DNA from: Antedon mediterranea
Taxonomy: Eukaryota; Echinodermata; Crinoidea; Comatulida; Antedonidae
Direction: 5' to 3'
Assembly: GCF_964355755.1 (NCBI RefSeq)
Contig: NC_092672.1
Coordinates: 6,264,001-6,324,000 of the forward strand
Length of the DNA stretch: 60,000 bases
Positions 41,001 to 53,000 of the stretch are shown in pieces; position 1 is the first letter of the stretch, and the number at the start of each line of letters is the position of its first letter. The notes under the pieces are model-generated. The model did not search any database. It saw only the letters and a program-made list of their open reading frames with translations, and was not told the DNA's origin. The position numbers and the translations under genes are program-made.

Positions 41001-44000
41001 CTTGTCGTAAAGTAGAGATGTGTTGTAATTGCTCTGTAGGGCCTAAAGACTATGGAAACACAAGAAATACATTAAGGCCTATATCAATAAAGTATGAATA
41101 GAGGCATGGAAGCAGATCACACTACACTATCAAACTTTATGTGACAAAAAAAGTGATATGGTCACGATGACGTCAAATCACTACTCCATATATGAGAACA
41201 TCACACTTTTTTGTCAAACTAGTTTGATAGTGTAGACAGAGCTCAGTAAATATTATTAACAACAAGATTTCAAAACAACAGTGGCAGTAGTTTAATGTCA
41301 AATACAAAATGTGTGTAGATTTCTCTTAGTTATTAATGATAGAAAGTTAACATCCCCAATCATTTAAAAATAAAAGAAATCGGTTACTTTGCCAAAGCAT
41401 TGGCCCTACCTCTCATGTAAAGAAAGGCAGGAATTTGACGACTTTGGATGGAACTTAAAATTAAAACAAAAAATCATTATGAAAGTCAGTAGTCACACAA
41501 TACAAATTAATATCACCAATAGATATTATAGTGATATTGCAAGAATATGCTCCAAATAACTATTGTATATATCAGATGCCAATTTATCAAGTTCGGAGAA
41601 AGTTTAAATGAATTGTGTATTGTGTCATGTGTGACGGTAACATTATTTGATCAAGCACTGTAAGCTGCACAGGTGATACACGTACAAGAGCTACAAGCTG
41701 TTTTAATAAAATAGGATATTTTAAATTGCATGATACCACACTCAAGTCTACTAAGCAACATATTGCATGTTCACCTGTGCTTGCTCACAAGGCAATTAGC
41801 GTTGTGATAGCTCCGCATTGCATTTGCAACTAACCCAGTTTCAGAACTTGGCACACGTCCCTAATAACAATTTTTATTGTCGGTACATTTCAAATTGAAT
41901 GATGAATAACTTTAATACTATTAAAAAGAACCAATACAATTCTTCTATAAAAGAAATGCTTGGCATTTTAACAGTTTATCCAGAAATTTTTTTAACATCA
42001 TATAAATTTGTTCCAGGCAACATAAACACACTGACAGTTAGCACTACAAAAGATGTACTGGATTGACATATAGTAATAATTGTTATAAACCTATGAGATA
42101 TAAACTAACAGATTACATAGTCTACCAATACAGTTTAACAATAGCCTATACAGCCACCTGGGACAGGACTTCCTCATAAGGGGGGGCTTAACAATCCCCC
42201 AAGGAATAGCCTCAAGCTTAAACAGGTGTTGATATGAATAAACTAATGTAAATATTTTACTAATAAGAAATTAAACAGCACTAAAGAGATCAATGAAAAT
42301 ATATATCCTTTAAAGCCCACAGGCCTAATAATACATGTAAAAGAAATTGACGATTATTATCTATTTACTCTATAGTTTAATGTGAAGAATATGTGTTTAG
42401 TTGATTGAACAAATAATTGTGATTTAATGTAATTATTTACAAATACTATGTCACTTGTCACAGGGGTTGTTCTGGGTAGTTGTGCCCGGCCTAAATCTCT
42501 TCCACCTAGTTTTAATTTTCACCTCTTAACCATCCATCCTAAACAATCTTGTTTATATGTCTATTGCCTTGTACAATCTTATGAAATGTAACTGCAAGCA
42601 TTGCATAGCAACAGAACTTATAGAGCTAGATTTCTGGTGAGCTCTCATATGGTAGCTTTAAAGTGCTGGAGAAAAGAGCGGTATAAATGGTTCCTCTACT
42701 TTTCTTCCTTTTTTGGTTATCTTGGGATATTTTAGGATCATTTTTGTGCGTAAAGTCCTTAGAAACATTGTATTATTATTATTTGCAGGCCACTGCTATT
42801 GAGTAAAAGATAAGGTCATTGCCGACATAATCTTTATAAGACTACCATGTATAGGTAGAAGAACACTGACTACATTGTATGTATTGTACGAGATACCAAC
42901 AATATATTATGACCTGCCATAGACTATGGCATTACGCTGTGAACTCCACTTCCAATGCGTCCAATTGATTGATTTTTTTTTATGCATTAAGCATTGAGAC
43001 TTTTGTAATGTGCAATATGACATGCATTCTACATTAAATTGTACCATCACTAGCTGCAACCTATATTCACAAACTAATAAAACCCCAGTCAAATATAAAT
43101 CGTATTAATTAAATATTTCGCAATTTCATTCATTCTGTTTCAAAAGATTATAAACACTAAATTAATACGTCTTCCTTATTTACCCTTCTGACTCAGTTCA
43201 TTCTTAAGATGAGGTCTGTTTTACAGAAGGAAACAGCTTCCCCAGAGCCAGACAAACTATGTTTGTACACCTGTGTTTAGTGAGACATTTTCAGTCTGTT
43301 GGGAGCTGACCCTTCAATGTGATTTTACAGGTCATCTTTACTCAGAGGGATATTTGCTCTATTGGGTTAAAGTACGTCTGTATTCAATTCACCAATTTGT
43401 CCTAACTAAACTAAAACAAAGTGTAAAATAAATTTCTTTTTTACGTAAAATTCTCTATAAATTTTTTGTTTGTTGCCAAACTTCACAATGTATTTTTTAA
43501 AGATATTTTGCATTTCTTTAATAGCTATTTAATTAAACAAGGCCAACAGCCATTAAGTCGCGTGCTACAATGCATAGTGATACTGGACCGACAGACAGGA
43601 CCGACAGACAGACAGACCGACCGACATAGTGAACTATACTGACCGAAATTACTGAACATGTTTAAAAATGTTGAAATGTTTAAAAACATTTATATTTTTT
43701 TAATTTACACGTGCGTAGCCTGTAACTTTTGACGTGCTCGTATAACGTAATTTCGAGTTGAAAAGTAAGTCAAGAAAACAGAAATCGGGCAAAAAGAGTG
43801 CGCAATAACATTTAACGCGCAGTGCGCGCAAAAATATGCGCACCCATGGCAATTTTGTAAACGCTTAAAATTGCCTGAAACGTACTCTTATTTCATCGAA
43901 AATAAATTTTGAAAATTTTAAGCGCGCGTACGCATGCGTTACATGCGCTACGCACGTAATTGTATTGCCATATGATGATTTATGCCCTGAAATTTATGAG

Positions 44001-47000
44001 TACCAAATTTTATTTAATTGTGATTCATGGTTGTGAAGATATGATTACAAACGTGATTTCGTTAAATCGTGCGTAGACCGCATAATTTTTTATTGCGCAC
44101 CGTGAAAACATAACCACATTGATTCCTGGCCATAAGGAATATACTGTGAAAAATTGACCTAGCTAGATTAAACTGATATCAAGATAAGGTCAGAAAGCGA
44201 TAAAACGCATAGTGATACCGGACCGACAGACAGACAGACAGACCGACCAACCGACCGACATAGTGAACTATAGAGTCGCTTCCACGCGACTAAAAATGTA
44301 TAATAGTGTAGAACCGCTTTTTTGGGACACACCTATTCAGGGAAATCCCTAATTAGGGGAACCCTTAATTAGGGTGTGTTGGACGTTGGACTACTGATCG
44401 TGTGATCATGGGTCGAATCCCACTCTCGCCGCATTGCTTGTATCCTTAGGCAAGATACTTTACCCAGGTATATTATATAAATAGGTCCTCGGTTAGATCA
44501 AGACACAACTTTACGCCGATTACTAGCTGCATTATGGGAGTGTGTTTCCATACGTGTTGACCGGGTAATAATGTTAAGCGCTTAGAGGTTTCACAACATT
44601 AGGCGCTATATAAATCCAGGATATTATTATTATTATTATAATCATGAGACACTGTTTATTAAGGGGACACTTGGAAGGGATTCTATTGTACTATCTAAAT
44701 CAACATTTCACTGATTTCATATTTTGGAATTATAGTTTAATATAGAAACAGATTCAAATCTATATTTAGAATACTTACCTTTATTACAGCATTGAGGGCG
44801 TTCCAACTACAAATCAACACAGCCTCATCTTTATCTTTAAAAAGTTTAATCAGGTCTCGCATCAATTGTGGGATGAACTCTGTCAAATCGGTTTTCCCCT
44901 TGCTACAAATGACCTCTAATAGTACGACCGCTGACCAACGTATTCCCGAGTCCTCGTTCTTTGTTGCTTGCAAAAGTTCAGTGAGGACGACCACCTGGCC
45001 GTTCTCGTCTGCGACTGATAGTACAACGGCTTGGCAGTATGCCAATTCCTGAAACATTGCAGGTGTTGTTTTAATATTAAGGAACAAGGTATTGTCAAAG
45101 GTATAGTAGAAAGGTAAGTCGGTAAAAAGGCAATAACCAAAAGGACAGTAAGCCGTGTTATGATACATAGTATAAAGCTCTGTTTACACTATCAAACTTT
45201 ATGTCACAAAAAATGTGATGTGCCCATATATGGACGTGTCATATTACTACCATATTTGGGGACACTTTTTTTGTCAAACTAGTTTTATATTGCAGACAAA
45301 GCTTTAGTCATGTTTCATCATGCCATGATGATGTCATATCACTACTATATTTAGGAATATCAGTACCATATTTAGAAATATCACCACCATATTTGGGCAC
45401 ATCACACTTTTTTTTTCAAACTAGTTTGATAATGTAGACAGAGCTCAACACTCAGTTATGAATGCTTTTGCCAAAAAAAGTGTAGATAAAAAATATTAAG
45501 GAGAACAACCCAAAGCAAAAATTAGACAACTGTACCTGCTGTTCCTCTTCCGTTCCCATCTTCTCCTTAAGGGCAGACAAGATAGCCGGAAGAATCCGGG
45601 TTAGGTATCTACTGAGACTGTCGCCGGCAACTTCTGAGAGTATCGACAATGCTTTGGTGTTTACGGGGGCCTGTACAAGTTTTGGGACGAGGAACGGCAG
45701 AACCACACGACTTTTGACTGCCATCACATTCTTGAGACCATCAAGGGCGTACGCACCGGTCTCTTCATTATCAAGTTGGTTTAGTAATGCTGGCAGAATA
45801 TCATCCAGTGCACGGTTGCCTATAAACGAATATATTTTAATGTTAGTTAGTTCATAATTGATCTAATAATGTATATATGAATATACATAGCTCCCGTTCG
45901 TTAGCCCTATGTACTTTTTTTTTTTTGCTTTTTTTTCCCCTTGTCTTTGTTGTTTACTTTTTTGTAAATCACAGGTTTGCCCATTGGGATTGTTGTGAGG
46001 TTTTATATACTGAATAAATAAAAAAATTAATAAAATAAATAAAAACACAACGGCAACTGCTCATTGGGATTGTTGTGATGTTTTATATACTGAATAAATA
46101 AAAAAATAAATCATATAAATAAAAACACCTGCAATAGTTCAAAATACATTAAAAACACATTTGATTATCATAGTAGCAGCAAACATTTTATGGCTTGTAT
46201 GCATAGGATAGGAGAAATTCTACCACCTTACCAATAGTGCCGTGCAGATGATCAAATGTTCTAGCAGCAGCCTGACGAACCTCGGGCAATGGGTCAAAGA
46301 GGGCGGTCTTTACGGTTGGCACAAGATTATCAACATATGACAGAACCTAGAAAGTGTGATATAAAATTGTATTAACCAAAATGAATAAAATTTTTTAAAT
46401 ACTTTTTTATTTCAAAACTTCCAACAGAAATAAAATACATATATATAAATAACAAATTACCATGTTAATTACAATATGAAAACCAAAGTTAAACATAAGT
46501 TCATTAGTTATTATACTTGTTGCTACTAAACTGCATTCGCATTATGTATGTAACCTGGGGTTAGGAGGATTTGCCATTTATTAAAATTTCTACTTCAACA
46601 TGAAAAATACAAAATATAGGAAATTAATGTATGATTAGTAATAATAAAATTATTATCATAATCCAGCAAATTCAAATATTTATATCAAATGATTTAAAAT
46701 ATGTATTAAATTAACATTCTAATTAATGTTGACTAAGTTAATTTCCGACTAGAATTTCAATTTGTAGAGATTGTTAATTAAAATTCAAGGTTACAACTAA
46801 TTAGATTAATTAGAAAATGTTAAATTCAAAATAAATGTGTTGCAATTACGGGATGTTTTTCACGAGACGGAAGGACGCTGTGGTTGGGTAGGAAACATAA
46901 CATTTATGGATTAATGTTTCCATATTAGGCCTGCAGAGAAAAATTAAAATCGTGGTTTACCAAATCGTTATAAATCTGTGGTATAAAAAAGAGTGAGGAT

Positions 47001-50000
47001 ATGGCATGGTGAATGACCCAGATTCTATGTTGAACTCTTTGATAAGACTTTTTTTAAAGATAACTATTAAGGTAGACCTAGGGCACGTTCTTATTTCGTA
47101 CAATTTCCACATGTAATGGTCGCGCGTGGTGTAAATTTTGAGATAAACCAGTTGTTTCAAAAACCCAACTAATAAGGTGGATTTTTCAATTACACCTTTC
47201 CGCAAGCTGATTACCCACAAGATAAGGAGCAATTTGACCTTACTAGTGTAAAAATATGCATGAAATATGACCTTGCTAGGAAAATATTTTCAGTTTACAA
47301 ATTACAAACAGTTCGTCTGGTAAGTCACAAGAATAATTTAGGTTACACATGTGAATGAGTTTAAAGTCTGAACACATCCTTAGATTGTAAGTTCAAGTTG
47401 GTGGTTTGGAGTGTACACGATCAGTGTATTTTCTTGTTTTTTTTAAAATTCCTATGCAAAAAATTGAGAAACTCTATTCCAACAACTCAATATATGTTGT
47501 GATAGTTTCTGCAACTACCCCAATTTTAGAATTTAGAATTTTATTATTATATTTTTTTAAATCTCCGATTAATAAAACTTGAATGTAAATACCTGATCTT
47601 TACTTGTTGAGACCATAATTTCACTAAGCCCTACACATACGCCTTGACGCTTATCCGCATCCCCTGATTTTAACCCTTCTTCCAGGATCGGAATAATCTC
47701 TGGTAGCACACGATCTCCAAGCTTGCGTACAAGATCACCGAGTGTTCTAGCCGCAACCTGATAGGAACAAGAAATTTTAGATTAAATTATTAATTGATTT
47801 GTACAAACTAGCTTGAAGATGAAGAAATTATAATTTTTCATGAGCCCCTAATAAATTTACATTATGGTGCAGCCATTATTCATTGGTTTCTCTCCATGGT
47901 GGCTTGTTTTTATCTGTCTATGGTCCTGAAATGCTTAAATTAAATACTTCTCACTAACCTGTCTTTTATCATAACTCGTACTAGCCAAACACCCAAGTAA
48001 AAGTGAGAAAAGTGTTGGTAATATCTCTTTCAGTGTCCTAGCAGTGTTATGTACAACAATTTTCCATACGTGTAGCGCAGACTGACGGACCAAAACGGCA
48101 GTGTCAGATCGGCCCATGTAAAGCCCGGCAAGTACATGATTACGACGCTCTTCTCCAAGTACTTTTTTGATAGCCTAGTATAAAATAAATTATATATATT
48201 ATATTCTGTACCTAAAAATAAAATTTGTACATGAGGATAAATAAATACAAGATAAATATATATTTCTAATTTTGGAATGATTATATTATGGATTTATCAG
48301 ATACAAAACAAAGAAAGATATTATAGTCAACTTTCTCAATACCGGACGTCTTTGGGCTGGGCTAATATATTTGGTTTTCCAGAAAATCTGGTATCGGAAT
48401 GTGTTGGACCTCAAAAAAAGTTTTGAGAATGTTTTTGGTTTTCAAAGAGTCCGGTATTGAGAGAGTTGACTCAATTACGTAATCTCTATTATTTTATTTA
48501 CCTTAGTAGACCTTTCTGTTCCAAAGTTATCATCCTCTGACCCTACAGTCGTCATCTTGCCTGTGACCCCAGATATCTTGTATAAGAGATCTCCTAGCAG
48601 CTGAATTGAACTCAATCGGATTCGCCAATTCTCATCAAAAAGGCCCCGTTCCAACTCTGGTAGGAACACAGTTACTGCGGTATCAGCGTACATGTTGATG
48701 ATACGCTGGCCAGCTCGTAACGCTGTGTCTCTTACGTATTCACATTCGTCAGCTAAGGCCTGATAGAAAAAAAAATTAAAATATAATTTGCTATATTTCA
48801 TACAAGCATTATTAAATATATAAAATTGCATCAATATTGCTTCCAAAATGTGGAAGACATGAATTTAATGATGAATGAAATGATCAAAGGTTATATCTAT
48901 AAATATAACCTGTGGTCATTTACCTCATGAAATTATTTGCACCATTCCACTCACAAATATTCATTATTTGTATAATATACAATGATAATAATAGTGCTTC
49001 CAAATGTGGAAGACGCACATGAATTTAAGTCATATTTCTATAAACATTTGTTCATAACTTGAGCATTGGAATGATAAATGCTACCAATATATGGCAGAAA
49101 CTTATATACAATTATTTTAATACTGCTTTCAAAAAATGTGGAAGACGCACATGAATTTAAGTCATATTTCTATAAAAATTTGTTCATACCTTAAGAATTG
49201 GAATGATAATGCTACCAATATACGGTAGAAATTTTTCGCCGAATGTTCCTGGTAGGTAGATAAACATCATCATGTATCCATCTTTAACATGTGGAGGGAT
49301 GTCAGCAGCTGATGCAGTCTTTATGATGTCTGGCATGTGCTTGTCAAGTTTAGTGATTCCAAGCCCAGCTATGACCTCACTCATACCTAGAAAAGTATCA
49401 ATATCCTCATATACATGTTTTGGATTTGTTTTGTTTATACATTTAGGAAATTTGCCCCAGATAACCATAAGGTGAATTCATTCACTATCGTTCTTAAAGG
49501 TGACAAGACAAACAAATTCACAAGATGTCCTACTGTACATAAACAGTCTTATTAAAAGTCTTATTACAAGTTTTTGGGAGTGGAGTTGTATTTACACTAC
49601 AACCCATATTAGGGTATATGTCCACTTTTAGTGATCAATAGGGGTTGAAAACATATATTACACCTTGTTTGTTTCAAAGGTAAGTGTCCCTTTAATAGAG
49701 GGTCCCTTGCTTATGGATTGGGTAGTGTTAAAACATATATTGCACCTTGTTTGTTTCAAAGGTAAGTGTCCCTTTAATATGGGACCTTGATTACGGATTG
49801 GGTAGTGTTAAAACATATATTGCACCTTGTTTGTTTCAAAGGTAAGTGTCCCTTTAATAGAGGGTCCCCTGATTACGGATTGGGTAGTGTTAAAACATAT
49901 ATTGCACCTTGTTTGTTTCAAAGGTAAGTGTCCCTTTAATAGAGGGTCCCCTGATTACGAATTGGGTAGTGTTAAAACATATATTGCACCTTGTTTGTTT

Positions 50001-53000
50001 CATAGTAAAGTGTCCCTTTAATAGGGGTCCCTTAAATAGAGGTTTTGAAAGGAGGGGTATTACTGTAGGTGAGGTGAGATTAAGGCAAACAAATTGGGTA
50101 GAACATTTTTAATGAAGATGGTTAATTGATGGTGGGGTATTTAATTGGAAAGAGATATGGACTTAAAAACAAACTAAACAAATTTGTGGGTGAAGACAAC
50201 AATAAATAAAGTATCTAGCCAAGGAGCAATATTCTAACCTCATGCCCAAGAGGACCACTAAAGAAGATGAAAAGTATTGTACTGCATAAAATAAACACAC
50301 CTTGTGCTGCCCCTGATCTGTCCACTGCGTTCTGTTCAGATGTCAGTTTCTCCATCAACCATGGCATCAAGGAGTTGAAACTAGCCTCACCCATTCCTTT
50401 CACCATTGCGCCAAGTGCTCTGGCAGACACTCTGCGTACCTCAGGCACAGGATCCAACAAAGATGCTTTTAATCCTGGTTCCACTGATGGCAAGTATGGA
50501 GCAAGGTCCTTCTGATCAGTGAGCGAGTACATGTTTCCGATAATCTGTGCTGCCATCTTCTTGGTTTCCGTTGTTCGATCCTGAAACGACCTTGCGACCA
50601 CTGGCATGATCAGCGCGAGTGATGGTGCGTCAATAAAATGAATAAACCTAGTTTCCAATAATGCTCTCAAGCATCGTGATGTATTCTTTGACGGTTCGGA
50701 TAATGCACCAAGCAATATTGGAACAATTTCTGAATTTTAAAAAGAAAATTATGGTTAATGTTAATACAATAAATTTAAAGCTAAAAAAAAGTGGGATGTG
50801 CCCGAATATGGTAGTGATATGCTCAAATATGGTAGTGATATGATGTCATATATGGGCACATGACTTTTTTTTGTCACATAAAGTTTGATAGTGTTGACAG
50901 AGTTTTAGAATCACTATACATTTTTTACCTTATCTTGGCTTTGTCAAAACTATATTAAACTGGTTCAGAATTAATAACAAAAAATCCTATTTAAATACAA
51001 GTAAAATCAAGTGAATACTAACGTTGAATTTCTGGATTCCTGATGACAGAGCCAATCTGCTTCAAAGCCTGAGCACCTGCTTTTTGAACTTTGACATGAG
51101 AATCGGTGAGTACTTCCATTAGTTTTGGTACAATGCTTGGTAGACACGACGACAACTGCTTAGGAGCACAGAAGGCCATAGCACCAAGGAGTTCCACAGA
51201 GCCTGCAAGTTAAAGAGAGTATTAAGAAAGTATGGAGCCTTCGATTTGCAAGGACTTGAGTAGGAAAAAGGCATATATTGTGTTGTTTGTCATCACATCA
51301 ATCAAAGGGTCCTGCAAAAACTGAATTAAACTTCTTTATACAGGATCCTTGCCATCAATTATATCCTGTAATTTTAAAGTTATAAACGATGACTAAATAA
51401 ATGAATAAATCCACCAAAAGTGTTTGTCGAGGAATAAATTGAGAAAGTGCATCCCAATCAGAAGCTCCCTATTTAATAACATTGTCGGTTGGTGGTTATT
51501 AAGTATCATTGCTTAATAATCTGAATTCCTGGATTTAACTCCTGGCTACCTGAAAACCATGTGTTTTCTCATGGCCAGAACCAGCACTACAAACAATGCA
51601 TACCTATTTTTGTCCTCCAAGAATCTTCCTCCAGAGCCTTCAGTAATGATGGTAGGATAAGCTTAACACCATGTGCACTGAGCTTACTCATCACAGCTTT
51701 GGCAGTGTCATCAGTGGCCTGATCAAAATAACAAAAATTTACTTATTTAATAACGTGCTTGCCTTCCAATCCCATAGTCCAGGGTTCAATCCTGACGTAG
51801 TGTCAGGGTTGTAACTCACAACACTTTCAACTCCACTCAAATGAGACTTATTTTATAAGCACGATACATTATCAAATAGTTTATCCATCCTGTAATTGGC
51901 TGTTGTATGCGTATGAAATAAAAATAAAATAGTTTTAATTTTGCATCAAGTATGGAGAAAATGTTTTCAGAACAGAATCTATCTTCTTAACTCACTTCAT
52001 GCTAAAGAGTCTACAAATACGGTTAAATCATTTGTTTCATGATTTGTTAAAAGTACCAATGGCTAAATGTCCTATCCAAAGAATAACCCTTGATGGAAAA
52101 GCATCTTCAGGAAGAAAAGGGGAGAGATGGCAGGCCTCATACTCATATTCTCTCATGCATGGTTAAAAGAAATATGGATGGAAATGAATCCATTATCCAT
52201 CCATAACATATTCATATATAACTAGGTTTTTTTTTAAAGTGATTACTTTTCTTGGCCAAGACCACTCCAAAAAAATATGAAAAAAAAGTCCTTACCTGAC
52301 GGACATATTGATTACCATCTCCAAAACAGAGCAAGAGGTGGGGCAGTACATGGACTACATATGGCTCAAACAACCTGCCCAACATGTTACACAGCATCTC
52401 AAAGGCAAACAGTGCACCTAGATGGTGAAACAAATAAAAGGACAAGGGTGTAATGACATATAAACATGTACAACAGTAGCTTAAGAACATAGGCACATCT
52501 GTACTTGCTTATAAACATCCCTGAATAAACTATTGTGATATCTTCCATTCCACACAAAATAAAATACATTGGGGTATTTAAGGGTGCTATCAGATTTTTT
52601 ACTAATATTCAGTTAGGATTGTGTCTATCTGTTTGTTGAGAACTCTGCAGTAGTCTCCATAACTCAATATGCTATTCATGTTTTTAATTCACGATTTAAG
52701 AGAAGTTTGTAATTCCGATGCCTTCACTATTCATACCTGTACAGTATATTATAAATTTTGTGTGTAATTTGTTTTATAAGTATTTTAAATATGTTTTATA
52801 TGGTCTTTTTATATTCTTTCCAAGGAAGACATTTTTCATAATGTAATTTTACATATTTTATGACGAATACAATTTTATCTATCTATCTATCTATCTATCT
52901 TGGGTTAAAATTCCATTTAGATGTTGTACTTATAACAGTCAAAATAGATTCACTTACCTTCCCTTCTTTCAGGATTTTTCTTGTCCTGAATGGCTTCTTC

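Noticed and set aside
49827-50112. Plus-strand open frames with repeated [12 protein letters not shown]
   Set aside because: The repetition comes from the 82-bp minisatellite, whose unit length leaves frames open by chance.
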